64,000 nucleotides of DNA, from NCBI GenBank assembly GCA_934691625.1, contig CAKUTA010000001.1, positions 186,001 through 250,000 of the forward strand, in the 5' to 3' direction. This document shows, one piece after another, positions 1-9,153 of the stretch (position 1 is the stretch's first letter; each line of letters starts with the position of its first letter). The notes under the pieces are model-generated. The model made no database searches, had not been told where the DNA came from, and worked only from the letters and a program-made list of their open reading frames with translations. The DNA is from an uncultured Bacteroidales bacterium (lineage in GTDB: Bacteria > Bacteroidota > Bacteroidia > Bacteroidales > UBA932). The position numbers were made by a program, and so were the translations under genes.

Positions 1-927
1 TATGCCAATAAGAAATCGCTTACTCTTCTGAACTTCAGAAATATAGGGCTTATCTTCAATAATGCCCTGGATGCGTTCACTACAGACTCCGCTGCCGGAG
101 GAAGCGCATTGGCGACAGGAGAGAAACATTGCAACAGGCATATCTCGATGAGCGCTGACGGGGAAGCTTATCCGTCACTTTCCGACTGGTTCCATGACAT
201 GGGAAAGAAAGTGGGCGTGGTCACTCTCGGAAATGCCGTGGATGCCACACCTGCTGCGTTCTATGCGCACTATACCGAGCGTGACAGTGCGGATGTCCTT
301 ACTGCGCAACTTCTGGACGGGCATCTCGATCTTCTCTGCGGGAGCGGCATGGAGCAGTTCACTGTCCGCCATGATGGAAGAGACCTTATCTCCGACCTGG
401 AGAAGGCAGGCTATAATTTTATCTCTGACTCATATAAGATCAATGACAGGAAGGGCAAGGTGATCTGCATCGACGAGAAGATGGGCGATGCAGCCGACCA
501 GGCAAATCTTTCGCTGCTTGCAGATGCGACCAATGCGGCTATCGCCAAGCTTCAGGAGGATAATAGCAGAAACGGCTTCTTCCTTTTCATCGAGGGCGCG
601 AAAATAGACTATGCCGGCCACTCGCGCTGTCTTCCCGGTTCTGTCATCGAGATGCTCAGCTTCGACATGGCAATCCGTGAGGCTGTCAAGTTTGCAGACC
701 GGAGCGGCGAGACACTGGTCATAGTGACGGCGGATCATGAGACAGGGGGGCTTATGATTGTCGACGGCGATGAAAGGACCGGGCGTGTCATGGGAATCTA
801 CAATTCCGACGATCACATGCCAGTGATGCTTCCTGTATTTGCTTATGGCCCTGGCTCGCAGAATTTTAACGGCGTGTACCAGAACTGGGAGATCGCACGC
901 AGGATTCGTTCCCTTACCAGAAAATAG
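1..927 (+). CDS. Alkaline phosphatase, 5'-truncated by window edge
   Basis: This is the C-terminal part of an alkaline phosphatase-superfamily enzyme, a metal-dependent phosphomonoesterase that is normally periplasmic. The frame is open from base 1, so the start and signal peptide lie upstream of the window. The nucleophile motif TDSAAGGSALATG is visible at bases 82-120, with the catalytic Ser encoded at 88-90. The metal-ligand motif VTADHETGG lies near bases 724-750. The family motif is usually DSAAS-AT; here it reads DSAAGGS, a mild variant. The stop is 8 nt before the next gene, so it belongs to the same operon as the glycosidase, metallophosphoesterase, kinase and GH20 that follow. I infer that it removes phosphate from an oligosaccharide imported by this locus, but general phosphate scavenging is also possible. 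Confidence 0.9.
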   Translation, partial: YANKKSLTLLNFRNIGLIFNNALDAFTTDSAAGGSALATGEKHCNRHISMSADGEAYPSLSDWFHDMGKKVGVVTLGNAVDATPAAFYAHYTERDSADVLTAQLLDGHLDLLCGSGMEQFTVRHDGRDLISDLEKAGYNFISDSYKINDRKGKVICIDEKMGDAADQANLSLLADATNAAIAKLQEDNSRNGFFLFIEGAKIDYAGHSRCLPGSVIEMLSFDMAIREAVKFADRSGETLVIVTADHETGGLMIVDGDERTGRVMGIYNSDDHMPVMLPVFAYGPGSQNFNGVYQNWEIARRIRSLTRK

Positions 928-935
928 TTTTACGG

Positions 936-2540
936 ATGAAAAAGATAATTTCTGCAGCGGCAGTGATTCTTCTTTCCTGCTCCTCCATCATGGCTCAGGA
1001 CTTGAAGTCCGGCCCATACAGGCTTCCGTACAAGAATACGTATGTGAAGAGCATCTTTGTGTCTGAAAATGAGTTTCGTACAGCGAAGCCAGTGAATATC
1101 AGGCCCGGCACGTTTGCGGAGGCACAGAAAATCCTGCCATCTCCGAGGTGGGAGGGGCACCAGGATGCCATCGACATGTACTGGCATGCATGGAAGATAG
1201 CTGTAGGCAATATCATGCAGCCGAAAGAAAATTCCGGTTTCGTGTCGCCGTATCTGGACGTGGCATACAACGGGAACATCTTCATGTGGGACACATCGTT
1301 CATGATGATGTTTGCCCGCTATGGCTACAGATTCTTCCCGTTTCAGAATTCACTGGACAATTTCTATGCAAAGCAGCATCCTGACGGCTTTATCTGCAGG
1401 GAGATACGCTCCGACGGCTCCGACTGTTTCGAGCGCTATGACCCTACTTCCACAGGACCGGACCTGCTTCCATGGGTGGAGCTTGCCTACTATAGGCAGT
1501 TCGGCGACATTGACCGTCTCCACAAGATTTTCCCGGCGCTGTGCGCTTATGCGAAATGGTGGAAGCTGAACCGTACATGGATGGACGGCACGTACTGGTC
1601 CAGCGGATGGGGGACAGGCATGGACAATATGCCGAGGGTGAAGGATGAGTACAATCCAATATTCTCTAACGGCAAGATGGTCTGGCTTGACACCAACCTG
1701 CAGCAGATTCTTGTGGATGAGTGCCTTCTGCAGATCGGCTTCTACATCGAGAGATGGCAGGAGATCGAGGAGCTCGAGGATGAGATGAAATTTCTCCGCA
1801 AGTATGTCAATGACAACCTATGGGATGAATCTACCGGGTTCCTGTATGACAGGTATGATGATGGAAGCCTCTGTACCACCAAGGGCATAGGTGCCTTCTG
1901 GGCACTTCAGAGTGATGTACTGCCTAAGGAGCGTCTGGACAGGATGGTGGCTCATCTGGCTGATACAGCGGAATTCAACAGGCCCCACCGTGTCCCTTCT
2001 CTTTCTGCCGATCATAAGAAATATAATCCGCTCGGACGCTACTGGCAGGGCGGTGTATGGCCGGGGACGAACTACATGACCATTGACGGGCTATGGAAAC
2101 ATGGCTATCACGATCTGGCGAATGAAATAGCTGACAATCATTATAGTTCAGTCCTGAAGGTATGGAAAGACACAGGTACGTTCTGGGAGTATTATGCTCC
2201 GGAAAAGATAGAGCCTGGTTTCATGGCGAGAAAGGATTTCGTAGGCTGGACAGGGCTTCCGCCTATTGCCGAGTTCATAGAATATATCCTCGGAATCAAG
2301 TCGGACTATTCGGAGAAGCGCATAGACTGGGATGTACGGCAGCTGGAGGAGCACGGCATCGACCGCTATCCCTTCGGCCCTGACGGAACTGTCTCATTGA
2401 CAGTGAAGAAACGTAGCTCGGAAGAGGAAAGGCCGGTGATCTCCGTGAAGACGGCTCAGCCTTTTGACCTGGTCGTGCGCTGGAAGGGAGAAGTCCGTAC
2501 CATTCATGTCGAGAAGAGCGGGACAATAACATTGAAATAA
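936..2540 (+). CDS. MGH1/GH63-like (alpha/alpha)6 glycosidase, secreted
   Basis: 534 residues with an N-terminal signal peptide (about 1-20, ending SIMAQ). The rest resembles the GH63/GH37 (mannosylglycerate hydrolase-like, trehalase-like) (alpha/alpha)6-barrel glycosidases. FMWDTSF carries Asp119, the likely catalytic acid. GTFWEYYAPE carries Glu418, the likely catalytic base. RYWQGGVWPGTNY is the typical barrel motif between them. Members of this clan hydrolyse alpha-glucosidic or alpha-mannosidic linkages with inversion, and the exact substrate cannot be read from sequence. The gene starts 9 nt after the phosphatase stop and ends 10 nt before the metallophosphoesterase, so all are co-transcribed. 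The short C-terminal region after about residue 460 looks beta-rich. The fold is fairly sure; the substrate is unknown. Confidence 0.82.
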   Translation: MKKIISAAAVILLSCSSIMAQDLKSGPYRLPYKNTYVKSIFVSENEFRTAKPVNIRPGTFAEAQKILPSPRWEGHQDAIDMYWHAWKIAVGNIMQPKENSGFVSPYLDVAYNGNIFMWDTSFMMMFARYGYRFFPFQNSLDNFYAKQHPDGFICREIRSDGSDCFERYDPTSTGPDLLPWVELAYYRQFGDIDRLHKIFPALCAYAKWWKLNRTWMDGTYWSSGWGTGMDNMPRVKDEYNPIFSNGKMVWLDTNLQQILVDECLLQIGFYIERWQEIEELEDEMKFLRKYVNDNLWDESTGFLYDRYDDGSLCTTKGIGAFWALQSDVLPKERLDRMVAHLADTAEFNRPHRVPSLSADHKKYNPLGRYWQGGVWPGTNYMTIDGLWKHGYHDLANEIADNHYSSVLKVWKDTGTFWEYYAPEKIEPGFMARKDFVGWTGLPPIAEFIEYILGIKSDYSEKRIDWDVRQLEEHGIDRYPFGPDGTVSLTVKKRSSEEERPVISVKTAQPFDLVVRWKGEVRTIHVEKSGTITLK

Positions 2541-2550
2541 CACTGGAATT

Positions 2551-3561
2551 ATGAATATCAATAAATTTCTGATAGCGGCCATGATTCTTGGCTGCACCGG
2601 GACTCTTGCCTTCGCCCAGCGTGGGGGAGGACTGAAATTTCACGAAGACGGGACTTTCCGTATCGTACAGTTTACTGATACGCATCTGGATCCGAGCACT
2701 CCGGAAAGGAATGCGCAGGCGGAAAAGACATTCCCTCGTATCAGCCGTGTGATCCGGACACAGAAGCCTGACCTTATCGTCTTTTCAGGTGATGTCGTGA
2801 CCGGCCCTCCTGCAGAAAAGATGTGGAAACGCCTGACCGACTCTCTGGACGTGTACAAGATTCCGTATGTGGTGGTTTTCGGAAACCATGATTCGGAACA
2901 GAATCTGACCAGGCCTCAGCTCGCTGACTGTGTGCTGGCATCAGGATATTCACTGAATGTGAAAGGAAAAGATAAGGAGCTGGCTGATATCGAGATACCT
3001 GTGTACGGCGAGGGAAAGCATCCAGGGGCGGTGCTGTATTTCATGGATTCGCATAGCAATTCCCCACGTGAGGATATAGATGGCTATGCATGGTTCTATG
3101 ACAGCCAGGTGCAGTGGATGCGGAAGAAGAATGCTGCGATGACAGCTTCTAACGGGGGAACACCAGTCCCAGCTATAGCGTTTTTCCATATCTGCCTTCC
3201 TGAATATGCCGATGCCTGGCGGAACCGCAGCAACAGCCATATAGGACGGGCTGCTGAAGAGGAGTGCCCTGGGGCCTTGAATACAGGAATGTTCGCGGCA
3301 ATGGTCGAGGGCGGAAGTGTGATGGGCACATTCGTCGGTCATGACCATGACATCGACTATATCGTGGCGGATAAAGGCATTGCCCTTGGCTACGGGCGCT
3401 ATTCGGGGGACAATACTACTTATAATAACCTGAGGCCCGGAGCCAGGATAATTGACCTTACGGAAGGCAGCAGGTCTTTCGTGACATGGATTCTGGAGGA
3501 TGACGGACGTGTGGTGGACAAGGTGGAGTTTTCCGAAGGTAAAATCTCCAAAAAGAAATAA
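2551..3561 (+). CDS. Calcineurin-like metallophosphoesterase, secreted
   Basis: 336 residues. Signal peptide about 1-22 (ends TLAFA-Q). The dinuclear-metal motifs of calcineurin-like phosphoesterases appear in order: FTDTHLD, SGDVVTG, VFGNHDS, a central FFHICLPEY and the C-terminal GHDHDIDY. The overall arrangement resembles Dcr2/PPX1-type purple-acid-like phosphatases, which are commonly found in Bacteroidetes glycan loci. It would act in the periplasm on a phosphomonoester or diester. It is the second phospho-enzyme in this operon after the alkaline phosphatase, and it is followed after 4 nt by a ROK kinase. The actual substrate is not known. Confidence 0.88.
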   Translation: MNINKFLIAAMILGCTGTLAFAQRGGGLKFHEDGTFRIVQFTDTHLDPSTPERNAQAEKTFPRISRVIRTQKPDLIVFSGDVVTGPPAEKMWKRLTDSLDVYKIPYVVVFGNHDSEQNLTRPQLADCVLASGYSLNVKGKDKELADIEIPVYGEGKHPGAVLYFMDSHSNSPREDIDGYAWFYDSQVQWMRKKNAAMTASNGGTPVPAIAFFHICLPEYADAWRNRSNSHIGRAAEEECPGALNTGMFAAMVEGGSVMGTFVGHDHDIDYIVADKGIALGYGRYSGDNTTYNNLRPGARIIDLTEGSRSFVTWILEDDGRVVDKVEFSEGKISKKK

Positions 3562-3565
3562 TCTT

Positions 3566-4402
3566 ATGAATATCGCGATAGATCTAGGCGGCACAAGTGT
3601 GCGTGCCGCATCGGTTGACGGAAGCAGGGTCGTGCACCTCATCTCTGAGCCATGCCGTGCGGACAAGCCGGAAAATGAGGTTCTGGAACATATCTGCTCA
3701 TTGATTGACAGACTTTTCACGCCTGAAATCAAGGCCATAGGCGTAGGTGTTCCTTCAGTCGTGGATGCGGAGAGAGGAATCGTATATGATGTCGTCGGCA
3801 TCCCGTCATGGAAGGAGGTTCATCTTAAGGATATACTGGAGAAGAAATATAAGATCCCGGCATTCATAAACAATGACTGCAACTGCTTCGCGCTAGGTGT
3901 GTCAGCCCATGGCGAGGCCCGCGGATATTCCTCCGCGGTGTGTGTCACGTTGGGAACGGGAGTCGGCGGCAGCCTTGTCGTGGATGGAGGCCTGTACAAC
4001 GGGCACAACACCGGTGCCGGCGAGATCGGGTGCATCCAGTATCTGGACAGGGACTACGAGTATTATTGCAGCAGCCGTTTCTTCGTCGGGAAAGGAACGA
4101 CTGGCAAGGATGCTGCGGAAAGGGCCATGGCAGGGGAGCCTGAGGCAATGGAGCTGTGGAATGAATTCGGGCGCAATGTGGGACAGCTGTCAATGATGAT
4201 CCTGTATGCATACGATCCTGAGATAATCGTGTTCGGAGGCAGCATTTCCAGCGCATGGAGGCTTTTCGAGAAGTCAATGCGTGCGGAACTTGGCAAATGC
4301 ATATATCCGAAGAGCGTGGAGCGTCTGAAGATATGCCCTGCCGGCAGACTTGACATGAACATCCTGGGGGCTTCTTCATTATGCGACGCGCGTTTATATT
4401 GA
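3566..4402 (+). CDS. ROK-family sugar kinase
   Basis: 278 residues from ATG 3566, chosen because MNIAIDLGG begins the canonical ROK fold; an upstream in-frame start at 3500 would lie inside the previous gene. ROK kinases phosphorylate hexoses such as glucose, GlcNAc, ManNAc or allose in the cytoplasm. The ATP-binding IDLGGTSVRAA and LGTGVGG segments and the catalytic Asp in INNDCN are present. The Cys-rich zinc motif usual for ROK proteins (CxCGxxGC) is not recognisable: the corresponding stretch reads EIGCIQYLDRDYEYYCSS. With GH20 enzymes next to it, a GlcNAc or GalNAc kinase is plausible but unproven. The gene overlaps the following GH20 start by 22 nt. Confidence 0.85.
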   Translation: MNIAIDLGGTSVRAASVDGSRVVHLISEPCRADKPENEVLEHICSLIDRLFTPEIKAIGVGVPSVVDAERGIVYDVVGIPSWKEVHLKDILEKKYKIPAFINNDCNCFALGVSAHGEARGYSSAVCVTLGTGVGGSLVVDGGLYNGHNTGAGEIGCIQYLDRDYEYYCSSRFFVGKGTTGKDAAERAMAGEPEAMELWNEFGRNVGQLSMMILYAYDPEIIVFGGSISSAWRLFEKSMRAELGKCIYPKSVERLKICPAGRLDMNILGASSLCDARLY

Positions 4403-5877
4403 CGGCTGCTGCCATAGCAGTCTCTGCATGCTGCGGAAGCAGGGCTGGAAGCGATATATGTGTCATTCCGAGACCGCAGGTCGTCAAGACATTCTGCGGA
4501 AACGTGGAGCTGCATCCGGGCGGCTGCATCACATCTGAAGGCATTGACACATCCATGAGGAAGTCCTCCTATACGATAGATGTCGATGCTGCAGGGATAC
4601 GTGTGTGCGCCGGAGATTCTGCGGGGCTTTTCTATGCATCCCGGACATTGTGCCAGCTGATGCCGGCAGATTCCTTGTCTGTCACATTGCCGAAGATGCA
4701 TATAAGCGACTGGCCAGAATTCCAGTACAGGGGGATGATGCTGGATGTCGCACGGCATTTCTTCAGCGTTGAGGATGTGAAGACTGTCCTGGATATAATG
4801 GCGCTGCATAAGCTGAACTATCTGCATTGGCATCTGACCGATGACCAGGGATGGCGCGTGGAGATAAAGGCGTACCCTGAGCTTACTCGTATCGGGTCTG
4901 TGCGAAGACGCACAATCATAGGCAAGGATCCGGGAGGGGAGTACGATGAGACCACGCAATATGATGATACGCCTTATGGGGGATATTACACGCAGGAACA
5001 AGTGCGTGAAATCGTGGAATATGCTGCTGCACGCCATATTACTGTAGTTCCGGAGATAGAGTTCCCGGGACATGCCGTGGCGGCTCTGGCCTCATATCCG
5101 TGGCTTGGATGTACAGGGGAGCGGTTCAATGTCCGCGAGACATGGGATATTGACGACAGGGTGTTCTGCCTCGGCAAGGAAAGCACGTTCACATTCATGG
5201 AGAACGTCCTGTCTGAAATTATTGACCTGTTTCCTTCTCCTTATATACATATAGGAGGCGACGAGTGTCCGGACAAGATGTGGCAGAAATGCCCTTCATG
5301 TGCGGCGCGTATGAAAGAGGAGGGGCTGGAAACATTCCGGCAGCTTCAGGGCTATGGCGTCAGGCGTCTGGAAAAGTTCCTCTCGGAACATGGGCGCAGC
5401 ATTATCGGATGGGACGAGATCCTGGAGGCAGGTGTGGAGCCATCGGCCGTTGTGATGTCATGGCGGGGAGCGGAGAGCGGCATCAGGGCTGCACAGTCGG
5501 GAAACCGTGTCATAATGTCTCCGACCGACTATTCCTACTTCGACTATTATCAGTTCGACTCCACTGTGGTGCAGCCGTTGGCGTGGGGCGGATACCTTCC
5601 GCTGGAGAAGGTCTATAGCTTCGACCCGTATAGCGGGCTTGACCCTGAACAGCGCGGGCTTGTGCTCGGTGTGCAGGCAAATCTATGGACGGAATACATC
5701 CCGTCTCTCTGCCAGCTGGAGTACATGATGCTGCCTCGTCTTGCGGCACTTTCAGAGACCGCATGGTCTCCCTCGAAAAAGAATATTAATCGTTTCTTAA
5801 TGGAATGTAAACGTTTTGAGCGTCTGTACGCGTCATTGGGATACAATTACGCAGTGTCTGCGGAAAATGAGGACTAA
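4381..5877 (+). CDS. GH20 beta-N-acetylhexosaminidase lipoprotein
   Basis: 498 residues. GH20 enzymes release terminal beta-linked GlcNAc or GalNAc by substrate-assisted catalysis. The N-terminus has a lipobox (AVSAC, Cys17), so it is probably a surface or periplasmic lipoprotein. A GH20b-like N-domain (about 25-115) precedes the TIM barrel. The barrel shows HWHLTDDQGWR, PEIEFPGHAVAAL and the catalytic pair Asp294-Glu295 in HIGGDE. Length is typical for single-barrel GH20. The start overlaps the ROK gene by 22 nt. No terminator is visible after the stop, and a possible new promoter for the SusC operon lies 39 nt beyond it. A paralogue with the same motifs is at 61342. Confidence 0.95.
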   Translation: MRRAFILTAAAIAVSACCGSRAGSDICVIPRPQVVKTFCGNVELHPGGCITSEGIDTSMRKSSYTIDVDAAGIRVCAGDSAGLFYASRTLCQLMPADSLSVTLPKMHISDWPEFQYRGMMLDVARHFFSVEDVKTVLDIMALHKLNYLHWHLTDDQGWRVEIKAYPELTRIGSVRRRTIIGKDPGGEYDETTQYDDTPYGGYYTQEQVREIVEYAAARHITVVPEIEFPGHAVAALASYPWLGCTGERFNVRETWDIDDRVFCLGKESTFTFMENVLSEIIDLFPSPYIHIGGDECPDKMWQKCPSCAARMKEEGLETFRQLQGYGVRRLEKFLSEHGRSIIGWDEILEAGVEPSAVVMSWRGAESGIRAAQSGNRVIMSPTDYSYFDYYQFDSTVVQPLAWGGYLPLEKVYSFDPYSGLDPEQRGLVLGVQANLWTEYIPSLCQLEYMMLPRLAALSETAWSPSKKNINRFLMECKRFERLYASLGYNYAVSAENED

Positions 5878-5915
5878 TATTCGCGAAATGCCGAAGCGTG
5901 CATGCCCCAAAGATG

Positions 5916-5923
5916 TAATTTTG
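5916..5923 (+). promoter_or_regulatory. Candidate Bacteroidetes -7 element upstream of SusC
   Basis: TAATTTTG matches the Bacteroidetes sigma-ABfr -7 consensus TAnnTTTG. It sits 24 nt before the SusC start codon. No convincing TTTG -33 box is present 19-21 nt upstream, so this is a candidate only. It would let the SusC/SusD genes be transcribed separately from the upstream enzyme genes. Confidence 0.45.
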
Positions 5924-5946
5924 TTTCATTAATTAATAACATCTCT

Positions 5947-8900
5947 ATGAAAATAAATCTAACACTACAGAACAAGGGCAGTTTTCTGACCCGGTTCCTT
6001 CTGATGGGAGTGTTCCTGTTAGCACTCTCGATGCCAACTTGGGCACAGGATAGGATTACGGTATCAGGCAAGATACTTGACAATACCAATGAGCCTCTTC
6101 CTGGAGCCGCTGTTCTCGTACAGGGATCAAAAGACGGTACACAGTCCGATATCAACGGAGAATATGTGATTACCGTCAGTCCAAACGCTGTGCTGGAGTT
6201 CTCGTTCATCGGCTACAAGTCTCAGTCAGTATCTGTAAACGGGCGCGCAAGAATCGATGTCACTCTTGAGCCTGATGCTACAATGCTTCAGGAAGTTGTG
6301 GCTATCGGTTATGGCTCCCAGCGTAAGGAAGACCTCTCTATGGCAGTCTCCAGCGTGAAGATGGACGATATAATGAGAAGCCGTTCCTCAGACCTCGGAA
6401 CAGTGCTTCAGGGACGTCTCCCTGGTGTGACTGTGCAGAAGTCAGGAGACCCTATGGCATCTACCTCGTTCTCTATCCGAGGCCGTGGCTCCAAGGGCAA
6501 CGATGGAGATGTGACTTCAGGTGACGGCGTGCTTTTCGTTGTGGACGGCGTTCCTAATGCACCTTATATGGTGGAGGATATCGAGAGCATCACCATCTTG
6601 AAGGATGCCGCTTCTGCCGCTATCTATGGTGCATCTGTCGGTTCTTCAGGTGTCGTTCTCATCACCACCAAGAGGCCTCAGGCAGGCAAGACACACGTGG
6701 ATGTGAACGCTTCATTCGGCTTCGACCAGGTGACAAACCTTCCGAGCATGCTTAATGCTCAGCAGTATTGCGACGTATGGGCAAAGGCTGTGGAGAATAA
6801 TCCGGGGACAATGCTTCCTGCTTCAGCGGATCCTACCAAATACAAATGGGCCAATGTCACCAATACGGACTGGCTCAATGAAATTTTCCGAAAGGGCTTC
6901 AAGCAGCACTATGCCGCTACCATCTCCGGAGGCGGAGACAAGCTCCAGAGTGTGCTCAGCGTTTCCTATGACGATAACAAGGGCGTCCTTCTCAATACAT
7001 GGAACAAGGTGTTCTCCGGAAAGCTCCAGAGCGACTACCGTATAACTAAATGGGCAAAACTTTATGAGAGAGTCTCAGTTAAGGTTTCCAACGGACAGGG
7101 CAACGTGGATACTTCTCACGAAGGCCCTATCATGGCTGCCGTATGGTATCCGCGTTCTGCTACCGTCTGGGAAACTAACGAGGACGGTTCTCTTGCCCTG
7201 GATGCAAAAGGCAATAAGTATTATGGCGGAACTGTTCCTAAATGGGCTGCCGGTACAGTTTCTGAAACGCCTCTTGTATATAATCCGGTGGCAAACCTTC
7301 AGAGAATGCACCGTCTCTATCCTGAGACCAAGGTGTTCTCCACTACAGGGCTTGAGATCAAGCCTATCTCATCCCTTACCATCAAATCTGAATTTACAGC
7401 AGACCTCCGTCAGGCTGAAGAGGATACATTCTATCCTGTGATGTCGGAAATAGGTCTTGACAGGGCCCAGAACTTCCGCGAGCAGTTCTTCTATCGCGAC
7501 AATCACTGGCTGTCAGAGACCACCATCTCATGGGCACAGGTTTTCGGAAAGCACCATATCAGTGCAATGGGAGGCTTCACTGCTGATTTCAAGAAAACCC
7601 ATGAGAGAGCTGTCTTTACACGGGATTACCTTTCAGAAGATAAGGATCAGCTTCTTTGGGGACAGGCAAAAGACTGGAAATCCACACAGCCTCGTGAGTC
7701 TATCTATGAGTATGCTATGGCTTCTTTCCTCGGTCGTGTAGGCTACTCTTATGACGACAGATACTTCCTTACAGCATCCATCCGTAGGGATGCTTCCTCC
7801 AAGCTTCCTTCCACTAAGAACTATGACTGGTTTCCTGCAGTGTCGGGCTCATGGAAGCTCAGCTCCGAGCATTTCTATGCGAACTCCTCAGTGAAGGATG
7901 TGATGAACCTCGTCAAGTTCAGAGCAGGCTGGGGTAAGGTGGGAAACGTGGACCTTTACCGTACAGATGTTGCGGAAGCGCAGCTTCTTACTTACGACTG
8001 GCCAATCTTCTTCGGCAAGAATCTGAACAACCAGATGTCCGGTACATACCTCTCCACCATTCCTAACCTGAATGCACGATGGGAGACTACAGAGCAGACC
8101 AGTGCCGGACTCGACCTCGGCTTCTTCAACAGCGCTCTCGAAATCTCCGTGGACTGGTATAACAAGAGAACCAGGGATCTTATCGACCAGATTCCTACAC
8201 CTCTCCAGATCGGTGTTGTAAATGCTCCTTACGGGAACATGGGTGACGTGCAGAACAAAGGATGGGAATTCTCTGTAAGCTATAACGGCAGTGCAGCCCA
8301 TGGAGCATTGAACTACAATGTATGGGGAATGTTCTCTACAAACGACGGCAAGGTGAAGAGCTACGGCGTCAGGACAGATCCTGTCCGCCATGACACCCCG
8401 AACCTGAACAGTACAGCCATCCTCTACTCTGCAGCAGGACATCCTTGGTATTCATTCCGTATCTATGAGACAGCCGGTATCTTCCGCTCACAGGATGAAA
8501 TCGACAACTATGTATGGACTGACCCTGAAACTGGTGCATCTTCTGCCATCATGCCGGATGCAAAGGTCGGTGACCTCATCTATGTCGATACGAACAATGA
8601 CGGTAAGATTTCAGACGATGACAGAATTCTGAAAGGTTCTTATACCCCGGTCAACACATTCTCTTTCGGTGCGTCCCTTAACTGGAAGGGTCTGGACTTC
8701 TCCTTCATGTTCCAGGGCGTAAGCGGTAACTACGTTTACAATGGCTTGAAGCAGATGGCGATGAAGGGCGGTAACCAGGGCTACGGAAACTTGATTGACT
8801 CGGTGCTTGATACATGGGATTTCAATCCTGAGGCCAGCAAATACCCCCGTCTCGGTATCGCAAGGGATACAAATGGTAACTATACTAACTTCTCGGACAT

Positions 8901-9129
8901 CTTCCTTGAGAAGGGCGACTACCTCAGACTGAAGAACATCACTCTCGGCTATACTCTTCCTTTCAAGAACAGGAGCATTCCGAAGATCAGGGTATATGGA
9001 AGCGTTGACAATGTCTGCACAATCACAGGCTATTCAGGCATTGATCCTGAAGTCGGCAACTATGGTGTTGATAGAGGTGTATATCCTGTAGCACGGACAT
9101 TCAACTTCGGTGTCAACCTTAACTTCTAA
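5947..9129 (+). CDS. SusC-like TonB-dependent outer-membrane transporter (no STN domain)
   Basis: 1060 residues from ATG 5947. This start gives a normal signal peptide (cleavage near MPTWAQ, residues 29-34); an in-frame ATG 15 codons upstream is less likely. SusC proteins form the outer-membrane barrel that imports oligosaccharides captured by SusD, powered by TonB-ExbBD. A carboxypeptidase-regulatory-like domain spans about 38-108. The TonB-box/linker region VVAIGYGSQRKED is at 117-129. A plug domain with SFSIRGRGS and SAAIYGAS follows, then the barrel ending in an aromatic residue (NFGVNLNF). There is no STN domain and no sigma/anti-sigma pair directly upstream, unlike the other two SusC genes in this window. 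SusD follows 24 nt later. Confidence 0.96.
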   Translation: MKINLTLQNKGSFLTRFLLMGVFLLALSMPTWAQDRITVSGKILDNTNEPLPGAAVLVQGSKDGTQSDINGEYVITVSPNAVLEFSFIGYKSQSVSVNGRARIDVTLEPDATMLQEVVAIGYGSQRKEDLSMAVSSVKMDDIMRSRSSDLGTVLQGRLPGVTVQKSGDPMASTSFSIRGRGSKGNDGDVTSGDGVLFVVDGVPNAPYMVEDIESITILKDAASAAIYGASVGSSGVVLITTKRPQAGKTHVDVNASFGFDQVTNLPSMLNAQQYCDVWAKAVENNPGTMLPASADPTKYKWANVTNTDWLNEIFRKGFKQHYAATISGGGDKLQSVLSVSYDDNKGVLLNTWNKVFSGKLQSDYRITKWAKLYERVSVKVSNGQGNVDTSHEGPIMAAVWYPRSATVWETNEDGSLALDAKGNKYYGGTVPKWAAGTVSETPLVYNPVANLQRMHRLYPETKVFSTTGLEIKPISSLTIKSEFTADLRQAEEDTFYPVMSEIGLDRAQNFREQFFYRDNHWLSETTISWAQVFGKHHISAMGGFTADFKKTHERAVFTRDYLSEDKDQLLWGQAKDWKSTQPRESIYEYAMASFLGRVGYSYDDRYFLTASIRRDASSKLPSTKNYDWFPAVSGSWKLSSEHFYANSSVKDVMNLVKFRAGWGKVGNVDLYRTDVAEAQLLTYDWPIFFGKNLNNQMSGTYLSTIPNLNARWETTEQTSAGLDLGFFNSALEISVDWYNKRTRDLIDQIPTPLQIGVVNAPYGNMGDVQNKGWEFSVSYNGSAAHGALNYNVWGMFSTNDGKVKSYGVRTDPVRHDTPNLNSTAILYSAAGHPWYSFRIYETAGIFRSQDEIDNYVWTDPETGASSAIMPDAKVGDLIYVDTNNDGKISDDDRILKGSYTPVNTFSFGASLNWKGLDFSFMFQGVSGNYVYNGLKQMAMKGGNQGYGNLIDSVLDTWDFNPEASKYPRLGIARDTNGNYTNFSDIFLEKGDYLRLKNITLGYTLPFKNRSIPKIRVYGSVDNVCTITGYSGIDPEVGNYGVDRGVYPVARTFNFGVNLNF

Positions 9130-9153
9130 TCAATGATTAATAATACTGAAAAG

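Noticed and set aside
4063..5073. 336-residue minus-strand open frame opposite the ROK and GH20 genes
   Set aside because: It is the antisense of two well-supported genes with clear catalytic motifs.
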